A stretch of 64,000 nt of DNA from Nodosilinea sp. P-1105 (GTDB taxonomy: Bacteria > Cyanobacteriota > Cyanobacteriia > Phormidesmidales > Phormidesmidaceae): contig NZ_SMDQ01000024.1 of the NCBI RefSeq assembly GCF_012911975.1, positions 1-64,000 of the forward strand. The letters run 5' to 3'. Below are positions 46,501 through 53,974 of this stretch, in pieces (the first letter of the stretch is position 1; every line of letters starts with the position of its first letter). Made by a program: the position numbers and the translations under genes. Below the pieces are notes generated by a model. The model saw nothing but the letters and a program-made list of their open reading frames with translations. It had not been told where the DNA came from and did not search any database.

Positions 46501-46903
46501 AGACCGAGTTGGCCTTGCAGCAGCAGTTGATCGCCTCGCTGGAGCGGTTGGAAGGTCGGTTGGACGAGAGCAGCAACGGGTAGATGCTCCAGAACCGCCA
46601 AAGGTGAATTCAAGGGAGCAGCTTTTGGCGCGGTGGGAGCAGTATTCGGCAGGGTTGCCGTCGGCGAGTTTGGAGTTACGGGTGGCGCAGCGGGCGTTGC
46701 GGGATGGGTGCTCGGCTAAGGAGGTAACGCTGATGCTGGTGGCAGGGAGCGAGACGGTGAGGTTAATTCATGATAAGCAGGGAAGGAAAGAGGCGCTCGC
46801 TTTTTCCCAGCACATGGTGAAAATCGCGGGGCAGCAGCACTCCGATGAGGCCCAACAGTCTAGGAAGCAACAGCAAAATGAGCTTGAAATAGACGGCTCT
46901 TGA
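43553..46903 (+). CDS. MobF-family conjugative relaxase-helicase (TrwC/TraI-like)
   Basis: This protein nicks oriT through a tyrosine, stays bound to the 5' end and unwinds the strand for conjugal transfer. Tyrosine pairs are at residues 15-16 and 21-22. The HUH-type metal site is H158-S-H160 (PQLHSHCVVMN). The RecD-like helicase has Walker A GVAGAGKT near 429, Walker B LWIVDEAGLL, and the late motif VSTTYSSQGKT near 800. The start MLSTSNLSAAQAETYY suits the family, though no Shine-Dalgarno site is obvious. From about residue 868 to 1010 the gene overlaps a second ORF in another frame. The last ~100 residues (REQLLARWEQYSAGLPS...) again look like normal coding. No coupling protein or type IV secretion genes are in the window. 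Confidence 0.9.
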   Translation: MLSTSNLSAAQAETYYTKEDYYSAEEAAHPTKWMGKGAASLGLAGVVNQQKFSQMLSGQAPGGQSLTGKAIDPEKRRAATDFTFSAPKSVSIAALVQQDERVLAAHHQAVAKALAVLEERYAQTRISTEAGRTKVTTGNIAAAVFTHATSREAEPQLHSHCVVMNATQLADGRWFSLSNEAAIANQKLLGQIYQNELAVALKQQGYKIEPKAHGQFELTGYSPELLKAFSTRRQQILKLIEEWEATGSENNRAMRETATLVSRKRKPKEVDEGLLQRGWNALIQLKGLELPELPEGITQIVGDQPSAKLVIDAAIQHCGERESVFRRTTLERFVFEHELGVQGFEAIEGAIAHSPELIRVADSKFTTQTALNLELNTIRLMQEGQGQVVPIVPSDTQLDGLMSHSLNPEQQHAVDVAVTTPDEVMAWQGVAGAGKTYALSVLKELAQRQGYMIRGLAPSAEAAHVLGESLGIETTTVAGLLVSQPLDAPPNPTLWIVDEAGLLSMKDAHALLRRATLEQARVLLVGDTRQLSAVEAGNPFKSLQAAGMATAYLETHRRQQTGVLRSAVELVAQGQVREGIELLAQAGYVKEGTQNQERIQQVAADYLELTSEEREFTLVLAGTNAERLALTQAIRAGLQDEEALGADGFVMQSLRRKDLTTAQASYLKAYDVGDVLVPIQDYRKQGLIRGEQYRVVAVNAEAQQVVLETPGGSVLSVDPAECPRKTVYTTQAIPIAVGDRLKWTRNNPKAGIRNGQGFVVTGLEANGTATVWDGAGQTSTINLGGNQYIDYAWVSTTYSSQGKTAERVLALLGETTNREAFYVAISRAKRAVTLYTTSQADLVRLAQVSRAKENVSDYVPLTQQVMNHGQLLEREQRQPEPIPRFDPRAVGERIGQRVAEQLRAAAGRDLRQHPAGAAPGRLRPDLGAGFSDVAAALEPELGALGRAIAAYRQRRDLRRCAGDLAGAVAAVDSSFEQLERATQDRVGLAAAVDRLAGAVGRSVGREQQRVDAPEPPKVNSREQLLARWEQYSAGLPSASLELRVAQRALRDGCSAKEVTLMLVAGSETVRLIHDKQGRKEALAFSQHMVKIAGQQHSDEAQQSRKQQQNELEIDGS
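46155..46583 (+). CDS. Overprinted coiled-coil protein inside the relaxase gene
   Basis: This 142-aa ORF is entirely nested in the relaxase gene in the +1 frame. Its ATG has AGGTGAT nine bases upstream. The product (LTPEQWESVLASVLQSSLEP..., LEQLQRIVSDE-type heptads) is a leucine-, glutamine- and glutamate-rich coiled coil with no membrane helix. Codon third positions in this frame are mostly G or C, as in neighbouring real genes, while in the relaxase frame they are less biased. The nested frame may therefore be the older or main one here. The role is unknown; a relaxosome accessory or regulatory partner is a guess. The alternative is a chance ORF in GC-rich DNA. Confidence 0.55.
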   Translation: MDNYSNGNNGNQNPSPDLTPEQWESVLASVLQSSLEPLRAEICVNTQRVLHLEDYVQTLGQDLAMWPQHWNQSLERLVEQLQRIVSDETSADAQVTLQEQLRLLIAALSSWNGQLKTELALQQQLIASLERLEGRLDESSNG

Positions 46904-47002
46904 AGTGCTGCGTCTGACACTTACTCTGATCTGAGTTTAAGCACCATTAGCTTCCCCCCGAGAGGATTGAAATATACTGGGCCTAAGCATTCCGGTGACC
47001 CT

Positions 47003-48148
47003 ATGCCCAAAGCTGCCTCTAAAGCCGCCGACAGAACTGAGCTAGACTTGAATGCCAAAACCCTGTGGCCTGCCCAAACTGAGCTAATTAGCCTGCGATT
47101 TGACCTGTGGGCCGACAGCGCCTACGAGCTCTACCCGCAATACACCATTGGTCTGCACGCCTGGTTTTTGCAACAGCTTCAAGCATTTGACCCGGCCTTG
47201 TCGGCGCAGTTGCACGATGGCGAAACGGACAAAGCCTTCAACATCTCGGGGCTGAGCGGTCGGTTTTCGACCCAGAGCCGCAGTCTGTACCTGCAAAAGG
47301 GCAAGACCTATCAGTGGCAGGTAAATGGATTGACCAAGCCAGTGGTGGCGGGACTGTCGACGTGGTTAAAGCAATTGCCGGAGGTGGTGGCCCTGAAAAA
47401 TGCGCCGCTGACCGTTCGCCGGGTCCTCCTGGCCCAACCGCCGACCACCTATGCCAAACTGGCGGCGGTGGAGCCAGGGCGTAGCCTCAGCCTCACCTTT
47501 GTCAGCCCCACCAGCTTTCGGCGCAAGGGGCACCACCTGCCCCTGCCCTGGCCCAGGAACGTGTTCCACAGCTACCTGCGGCGCTGGAATCAGTTTTCCC
47601 GCCGCCCGGTGGACCAAGACGACTTTCTGGACTGGGTGGATGACCATGTGGTGTTTAAGCGCCACGAGTTGGCCAGCGAGAAAATTGCAGCGGGTAAACG
47701 GGGCTCGGTGACGGGGTTTACCGGGGCGGTGACCTATGGGTTAGGTGCCAAGGCTGACGATAGGCCGGAGTATGTGCAGTTGTTCTATACCCTGGGCCAC
47801 TATGCCCCCTATTGCGGTACGGGGCACAAGACCACCTTTGGCCTGGGCCAAACCCGCCTGGGCTGGCACCTGAGCCAGGTAGCCCCCCAGGAAAAACCAG
47901 CGGCCCAAAAACTGCTGGCCGATCGCATTGATGAACTCACGACCTTTTTTGTAGCCCAGAAGAAGCGTACCGGCGGCCACCGTGCCCAAGACTCGGCGGA
48001 AACCTGGGCGACGATTTTAGCGCGGCGGGAGCTGGGGGACTCATTGCAGGCGATCGCGGTGGATCTGGACATTCCCTATGAGACGGCAAAGACCTACAGC
48101 AAGCTGGCGCGGCGAGCGGTGAGGGAGAAGGATGATCGTAGCGAATAA
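47003..48148 (+). CDS. cas6: CRISPR pre-crRNA endoribonuclease Cas6 with C-terminal HTH
   Basis: Cas6 cuts pre-crRNA within each repeat, leaving the 8-nt 5' handle. The N-terminal ferredoxin-like part shows AWFLQQLQAFDPALSAQLHD and KAFNISGLSG. The glycine-rich loop GTGHKTTFGLGQTRLGW, near residue 271, is the Cas6 hallmark. After about residue 315 a basic extension (ETWATILARRELGDSLQAIA, VDLDIPYETAKTYSKLARRA) looks like a helix-turn-helix, an addition to the usual Cas6 fold. The frame opens at a TTG (46967), but the ATG at 47003, 381 aa, is preferred because no spaced ribosome site precedes the TTG. It is the only cas gene on the + strand, facing array 1, and a terminator follows it. Confidence 0.87.
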   Translation: MPKAASKAADRTELDLNAKTLWPAQTELISLRFDLWADSAYELYPQYTIGLHAWFLQQLQAFDPALSAQLHDGETDKAFNISGLSGRFSTQSRSLYLQKGKTYQWQVNGLTKPVVAGLSTWLKQLPEVVALKNAPLTVRRVLLAQPPTTYAKLAAVEPGRSLSLTFVSPTSFRRKGHHLPLPWPRNVFHSYLRRWNQFSRRPVDQDDFLDWVDDHVVFKRHELASEKIAAGKRGSVTGFTGAVTYGLGAKADDRPEYVQLFYTLGHYAPYCGTGHKTTFGLGQTRLGWHLSQVAPQEKPAAQKLLADRIDELTTFFVAQKKRTGGHRAQDSAETWATILARRELGDSLQAIAVDLDIPYETAKTYSKLARRAVREKDDRSE

Positions 48149-48196
48149 TCTTAGCAGCGCCCCCTTGTGAGGGATGGGGTAAAGCTCTCTGTAACC

Positions 48197-48232
48197 AGAT
48201 CCCAGGGTTCTTTAAGAACCCTGGGATCTTTT
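48197..48232 (+). terminator. Intrinsic terminator after cas6
   Basis: A perfect 14-bp stem (AGATCCCAGGGTTC with its complement) closes a TTTAA loop and is followed by TTTT on the + strand. It ends the cas6 transcript 10 bp before the first repeat of array 1. On the minus strand it lacks a T-run, so it would not end array transcription efficiently. Confidence 0.88.
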
Positions 48233-48242
48233 CGTTGTATGT

Positions 48243-51200
48243 GTTTCCGTCCCCTTACGGGGAAGTGGTTTGAAAGAGCGGCGCGGGGTGCTTTGTGTCA
48301 CTGGGTAGAGATAGAAAAGTTTCCGTCCCCTTACGGGGAAGTGGTTTGAAAGAGCGCCAACTGATCCGCAATGCCATCCCCCTGCACCGGGTTTCCGTCC
48401 CCTTAAGGGGAAGTGGTTTGAAAGTTACACACTGAAGCCAAGATATGGTTTAAGAACCAGTTCGTTTCCGTCCCCTTACGGGGAAGTGGTTTGAAAGTTT
48501 CGTCAAATATGACACTGGCAAAATGCTATATGCCTATTATAGTTTCCGTCCCCTTACGGGGAAGTGGTTTGAAAGCAATGCCTTCTGGCAAGTATGGCAA
48601 CGGGCTAAAAAACGTTTCCGTCCCCTTAAGGGGAAGTGGTTTGAAAGAGCAGTCGCGTTTATTCACGCAACCCTACATTGTGACTCAGAGGTTTCCGTCC
48701 CCTTACGGGGAAGTGGTTTGAAAGACTAAACTAACTCCATTATAACACACCCTGATTGGGTTTCCGTCCCCTTACGGGGAAGTGGTTTGAAAGATGAATC
48801 CTCCGAGGAAAGTCTCACGGAAAAACTGGTAAGTATTATGTTTCCGTCCCCTTACGGGGAAGTGGTTTGAAAGTACGCTAGCTCGGATGCTAGCGAAGGC
48901 AGAGCTGAAGTTTCCGTCCCCTTACGGGGAAGTGGTTTGAAAGTGTGCGAATTCCCACCACCTTTGTTTACAGCTGCCGATATTGTTTCCGTCCCCTTAC
49001 GGGGAAGTGGTTTGAAAGTTCTTCAACGGGCAGCGTAGATGAAATCGAACGTGTTTATGTTTCCGTCCCCTTACGGGGAAGTGGTTTGAAAGAACGAGAC
49101 ATCCAAATCGCTCAACGACGCGCTGATGGTTTCCGTCCCCTTACGGGGAAGTGGTTTGAAAGAGTTGTATGAGGTGGCACTCCTCCCGCGTTAGTCCGTT
49201 TCCGTCCCCTTACGGGGAAGTGGTTTGAAAGAGGAAATCATCATTCCCACCGTAGGTCGTCTCGGCGGTTTCCGTCCCCTTACGGGGAAGTGGTTTGAAA
49301 GACGTCTTTTGCGTAGGCTTCTTCGCCATTCTCGCTGAGTTTCCGTCCCCTTACGGGGAAGTGGTTTGAAAGATTCTGGGGCGACTTACAAGTCGAGGAC
49401 CACGTCTACCACGTTTCCGTCCCCTTACGGGGAAGTGGTTTGAAAGGGTGAACTGGTTTGGTCGAGTTACCCGAGAAATAGGTTTCCGTCCCCTTACGGG
49501 GAAGTGGTTTGAAAGACTCTCAGCGACTCAATTAGAAGAATCTGGCACCATGATAGTTTCCGTCCCCTTACGGGGAAGTGGTTTGAAAGCTGACGTATCA
49601 GGCACAATAGGTTGTCCCTTTACCTTGGTTTCCGTCCCCTTACGGGGAAGTGGTTTGAAAGTTTTACCACCAGGTATTGATATCGAAAATGAACTATTGT
49701 TTCCGTCCCCTTACGGGGAAGTGGTTTGAAAGTAGAAGGCATTTTATCTGTTAAAATCGACTCAGCCATGTTTCCGTCCCCTTACGGGGAAGTGGTTTGA
49801 AAGCCTGACATAGACCCGACGGGTCCCAAGTCGAAGCCTAGAGTTTCCGTCCCCTTACGGGGAAGTGGTTTGAAAGTGTTCTTGGCCGTGCCCGACGCGA
49901 ATCGGACCCGGAGCGAGTTTCCGTCCCCTTACGGGGAAGTGGTTTGAAAGAGTCGGACAAGGACGACACTAAACCTACACTTAATCGCCTGTTTCCGTCC
50001 CCTTACGGGGAAGTGGTTTGAAAGAATCAATCCGACGTGAACCATTACAGCCCGACATCACGTTTCCGTCCCCTTACGGGGAAGTGGTTTGAAAGTGCGG
50101 CTGATGAATTCAATATGCCTAACACCGATGGTTTCCGTCCCCTTACGGGGAAGTGGTTTGAAAGCTTAGAGGATGACTCTGATAATCCGGCGGCCGGGTG
50201 GTAGTTTCCGTCCCCTTACGGGGAAGTGGTTTGAAAGATAGAGGGCGAGTTCTCTGGGGTGTGGAGCGCCATTGAAGTTTCCGTCCCCTTACGGGGAAGT
50301 GGTTTGAAAGATGCAATGCCCTAAGTGTTCATCGACTCGACTGACCCCAAATGTTTCCGTCCCCTTACGGGGAAGTGGTTTGAAAGTTGACCCTGACCCC
50401 AGCCTGGTCTTGACCCAGCGCTTTAGTTTCCGTCCCCTTACGGGGAAGTGGTTTGAAAGAATTTGACAGGCGAGTGACCCATGACCACCCCCCTACGCTG
50501 GCTGTTTCCGTCCCCTTACGGGGAAGTGGTTTGAAAGTTACCCTATAGTACTGCATTACTATTGAAACCGACTTCGTTTCCGTCCCCTTACGGGGAAGTG
50601 GTTTGAAAGCCTGCATCAGGGGATAGCGCTGGGGATAGGTTTCTTTGTAGGGGCGGAAAGTTTCCGTCCCCTTACGGGGAAGTGGTTTGAAAGGGGCAAG
50701 GACGGCATCAGGGAGAGTAGCGGGGCGAGTTTCCGTCCCCTTACGGGGAAGTGGTTTGAAAGTGCTAGGGATAGACCGGCTTGACCCGCCTTACGATAGT
50801 TTCCGTCCCCTTACGGGGAAGTGGTTTGAAAGTTACTAATGCCTAACCTCCCCACCGCCCTAGCCCAGGCGATGTTTCCGTCCCCTTACGGGGAAGTGGT
50901 TTGAAAGGGGAAGGCTACGAAGTAATGAAAACCCTAAGCTCAAAGGTTTCCGTCCCCTTACGGGGAAGTGGTTTGAAAGACGTAGCCCAGTCGCTGCCAT
51001 TGCTAGAGGTGCTGACCTCCATGTTTCCGTCCCCTTACGGGGAAGTGGTTTGAAAGACGCCGAATGCGCCGGGGGTGTTGGCGGTGAAGACAGACGTGAG
51101 TTTCCGTCCCCTTACGGGGAAGTGGTTTGAAAGTGCGGTCAAGCGAGGTGTTACCGTCCCAGATGGTGACTGTTTCCGTCCCCTTACGGGGAAGTGGTTT

Positions 51201-52011
51201 GAAAGCCCAAATCGTGGTCCCCAACTGCGACACCCACGGCGAGCGCCAAGTGTTTCCGTCCCCTTACGGGGAAGTGGTTTGAAAGACGGCAACATCCCTA
51301 ACAATCACAATCCTCCACCACCAACGTTTCCGTCCCCTTACGGGGAAGTGGTTTGAAAGCTAGGTTTCGGCATTAGGCTAGGCCAGCTTGCTCAAGTTTC
51401 CGTCCCCTTACGGGGAAGTGGTTTGAAAGAGTATTTGAGGGTGGCGACCCGCTTAGGGAACTCCATTGTTTCCGTCCCCTTACGGGGAAGTGGTTTGAAA
51501 GCTACTTTGCAGATACACCACACTCAACCTACAGAGTCTTTGTTGTTTCCGTCCCCTTACGGGGAAGTGGTTTGAAAGAGGGCCTTGGAATCGCGGCAAG
51601 TATCGAGCTACTAGCGGTTTCCGTCCCCTTACGGGGAAGTGGTTTGAAAGTCTCACAGAACATGGTGCAAGCAACATAGTCCTCCAGTTTCCGTCCCCTT
51701 ACGGGGAAGTGGTTTGAAAGAACGAAATAGAGATAAACCGGATCGCTGGAGAATTGTTTCCGTCCCCTTACGGGGAAGTGGTTTGAAAGCGTGAATAGGT
51801 CGAAGTCGAACGCCCGACGTAGGGTACCGTTCAGCAGTTTCCGTCCCCTTACGGGGAAGTGGTTTGAAAGGCGTAGTAAGCGGATTCTTCGGCTCTAGTC
51901 TTACGTTTCCGTCCCCTTACGGGGAAGTGGTTTGAAAGTGTGTAGCTGAGGGTTTGATAGGGCCAGCTTATAAGTACGTTTCCGTCCCCTTACGGGGAAG
52001 TGGTTTGAAAG
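48243..52011 (-). CRISPR. CRISPR array 1: 52 repeats, 51 spacers
   Basis: The repeat is 34 bp. On the + strand it runs from GTTTCCGTCCCC through TTACGGGG to GTGGTTTGAAAG; on the minus strand it begins CTTTCAAACC and ends GGGGACGGAAAC. Spacers are about 35-50 bp. Transcription is inferred on the minus strand because ACGGAAAC matches the usual 8-nt handle and cas1-cas2 point into the right end. Degenerate repeats (TTAAGGGG for TTACGGGG at 48391 and 48614) lie near the left, leader-distal end. The CCCC-TTAC-GGGG core forms the hairpin for Cas6. Spacer targets cannot be judged from the window. Confidence 0.97.
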
Positions 52012-52252
52012 GCCCCCTGCTCTGAAAACCTTATGCAGGGAGGACTCTAGAGGGGTGAAACCACGGAGGTACATTTCCTGCCATAGTTTTACCCCATAAA
52101 CCACAAAAAAGTATCTGACGAACAGCCTAAAACCCCTACAGGCTAGTCTATCCACGGAGGTTAATGAAACTATTAGGTTTTCGAGGTACACACCACCTGC
52201 GTGGGTTTATTACCCTACTTTACTCACAAGCTCAGATTCTGTCGAGCGTCCC
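52012..52252 (-). promoter_or_regulatory. Leader of array 1
   Basis: This non-coding, AT-leaning stretch lies between cas2 and the first (leader-proximal) repeat. CCCTGC/GCAGGG pairs in a short hairpin directly next to the repeat (about 52015-52040). GGTTAATGAAAC and similar repeat-like words occur inside. The promoter for the array should be here, read leftward. No gene is visible. Confidence 0.65.
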
Positions 52253-52528
52253 TTAATAAATATATGACGACGGCGGTGGCTCGGGTTTAGGGCTGCCAAT
52301 CGTTTTTGTCTTGGCCATTGCCTTTGGCGGGATCCAGTAAATCCGCACATTATCCTCCTCATGGTTGAGCCGCCCGGCGATCTGCTGATAGAGCCGCTCC
52401 ATCTCAGATTGGGTTAAAAAGCACTCAAAGACACTCTCCTGCACCCGTCGCCCGTGGCCCTCTAGCAGCTTAGAGAGCCGATAGCGACGGCGATTGTCGG
52501 GGATGTCGTAGACAACGAGGGCAAGCAT
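52253..52528 (-). CDS. cas2: CRISPR adaptation nuclease Cas2
   Basis: This 91-aa ferredoxin-like protein is the central dimer of the Cas1-Cas2 spacer integration complex. The start MLALVVYDIPDNRRRYRLSK, with its conserved YDI aspartate, and the motifs VQESVFECFLT and VRIYWIPP are diagnostic. It follows cas1 after 125 bp and faces the leader of array 1. The DNA before its ATG is C-rich on the coding strand with no ribosome site. The C-terminus is short and proline-rich. Confidence 0.95.
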   Translation of the reverse strand: MLALVVYDIPDNRRRYRLSKLLEGHGRRVQESVFECFLTQSEMERLYQQIAGRLNHEEDNVRIYWIPPKAMAKTKTIGSPKPEPPPSSYIY

Positions 52529-52539
52529 GGGGGGGAAGG

Positions 52540-52653
52540 ATGAAGGATGAAAGGGGGAGGGGGAGGGGGAGGGGGAGAGGGGGAGGGGGAGAGGGAGAGA
52601 GGGGGAGAGAGGGGGCTTTTCTGCCTTCTGCTTTTTGCCTTCTGCCTTTCTTG
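52540..52653. repeat. Purine-rich GGGGGA tract and GCAGAAG-type repeats between cas1 and cas2
   Basis: Bases 52551-52615 are nearly pure G and A on the + strand (repeated GGGGGA and GAGA), with potential to form four-stranded structure. Bases 52619-52653 are tandem CTGCCTTCTG-type words, similar to the short tandem heptamers found in cyanobacterial genomes. A similar purine tract lies at 62860-62900 between csx10 and the next gene. Confidence 0.8.
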
Positions 52654-53670
52654 CTATGTTTCGCGGCGAAAGGGTTCGTAGGGCGCATTGTCGAGCAGGC
52701 AGGCTTTATAGCGGCGAATCTGGAGTTGGATAATGCGGCGGTAGGGGACGGGGTCGGGGGCATCTGGATGGTGGAGGGTGGTCATGATGCGGTCTTCAAA
52801 GGCTTGCAGGTATCGGCGGCGGGAGGTGTCGTCGAGGTAGACGGCTCCGTTGGCCTTGGGGGGCAAAAAGTCCTCGGGTTTGAAGACCTGCTGGTTGAGC
52901 AGGGTCAGCACCAGGGTATCGACAATGGGTGAGCGAAATTCTTCCATCAGGTCGAAGGCCAGGTGAGCCTCGTGGCGGTCAGACCGATGTAAGTTGCCCA
53001 GGTAAGGGTTGAGCCCCTCCAAGTGCAGCAGGCTGAGCACGTTGTTGAACAGCAGCATGTAGCCAAAGCTCAGCAGGGCGTTGACTGGGTCGGTGGGGGG
53101 GCGGCGCGCGCGGGTGGTGAAGCTAAAGTTGAGGTTGGCAATCAGCTCACCCAAGGCCGGGAAGTAGTGAGCGGCGATCGCCCCTTCGTGGCCGCGCAAC
53201 TGGTCGAGGCCCGTTTCTGTGGCGCTGAGCTGGTCAATGGCGGCCAGGTCGCGATCGATGCGGCGAATGGCCAGGGCAACGGTGTCGAGCTGGCGGCGGC
53301 GGTTGAGCTTGAGCAAGAGCTGCTTTGAATTCCAGGCTTTGCCCCGCACGATCGCCTGGGCCACGGCCCACTGAAAGGCAAGGTCGTCGCGGCAGGCATA
53401 CTGGGCTGCTTCCGCCCGGTGGTCGTCGTAGTCAGCGCTCCACAGGTGGCCGCGATAGGTGCCGCTCTGGGACAAAAACACCACCGGAATGTGGCGACTG
53501 AGGCAGGCGGCAATGGTGGGGGTGGTAAGAGAGATATTGCCAAACACCATCACCTGTTCGACTTCGGTCATGGGAATGGCGACATTGGTGCGATCGGGCA
53601 GCGACAGCAGAAAGCGACCGTGCTCTTTTTGCAGCCGAGTCCCCTGCTGGGTGAGATACAATAATGACAT
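52654..53670 (-). CDS. cas1: CRISPR integrase Cas1
   Basis: Cas1 is the metal-dependent integrase that inserts new spacers at the leader end with Cas2. The 338-aa protein shows the conserved E in LRGHEGAIAAHYF and the H and D/E cluster in LHRSDRHEAHLAFDLMEEFR. The start MSLLYLTQQGTRLQ (ATG 53670) fits the family. An earlier ATG at 53694, preceded by AGGGAAG, would add eight residues and cannot be excluded. No reverse transcriptase or Cas4 domain is fused. It is transcribed leftward with cas2 toward array 1. Confidence 0.94.
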   Translation of the reverse strand: MSLLYLTQQGTRLQKEHGRFLLSLPDRTNVAIPMTEVEQVMVFGNISLTTPTIAACLSRHIPVVFLSQSGTYRGHLWSADYDDHRAEAAQYACRDDLAFQWAVAQAIVRGKAWNSKQLLLKLNRRRQLDTVALAIRRIDRDLAAIDQLSATETGLDQLRGHEGAIAAHYFPALGELIANLNFSFTTRARRPPTDPVNALLSFGYMLLFNNVLSLLHLEGLNPYLGNLHRSDRHEAHLAFDLMEEFRSPIVDTLVLTLLNQQVFKPEDFLPPKANGAVYLDDTSRRRYLQAFEDRIMTTLHHPDAPDPVPYRRIIQLQIRRYKACLLDNAPYEPFRRET

Positions 53671-53836
53671 AGTTAAAATTCCAGGAAAGCGCATTGGCTT
53701 CCCTAACTGTGCCCACTTGTGCAGAGGGGAATGAGTCAGAGGAATTACCGGTCTTTACCGTAATGGTACGGTTGAACCCAGCGAGAATGCGGGTAAAGAG
53801 AACGATGCGAAAGCTCGAAGCGCCTAGTCCACTGAG

Positions 53837-53898
53837 GCGGAAATAGAGCTACCATTTATGCGGTTGGGCGGAAATAGAGCTACCATTTATGCGGTTGG
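53837..53898. repeat. Perfect 31-bp tandem duplication upstream of cas1
   Basis: Two identical head-to-tail copies (53837-53867 and 53868-53898) start GCGGAAATAGAGC and end TATGCGGTTGG. Tandem end repeats of this kind occur at the ends of some insertion sequences (IS21-like), but no transposase is near, so it may be an orphan IS end. The rest of 53671-53974 shows nothing else. Confidence 0.9.
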
Positions 53899-53974
53899 AA
53901 GGCCTTACAATCCAAGTAACCCCTTTCTGTCTGCTACGCGCGGGCAAAGCCCTACATCCTTCTGCCTTGCAATA

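Noticed and set aside
46967..47002. TTG start for Cas6
   Set aside because: The purine-rich AGAGGA touches the TTG with no spacing, and the added 12 residues are not Cas6-like; ATG 47003 is preferred.
48243..52011. Reading array 1 from left to right
   Set aside because: The + strand repeat ends in TTTGAAAG, but the minus strand ends in the canonical ACGGAAAC handle. Degenerate repeats are at the left, and cas1-cas2 lead into the right end.
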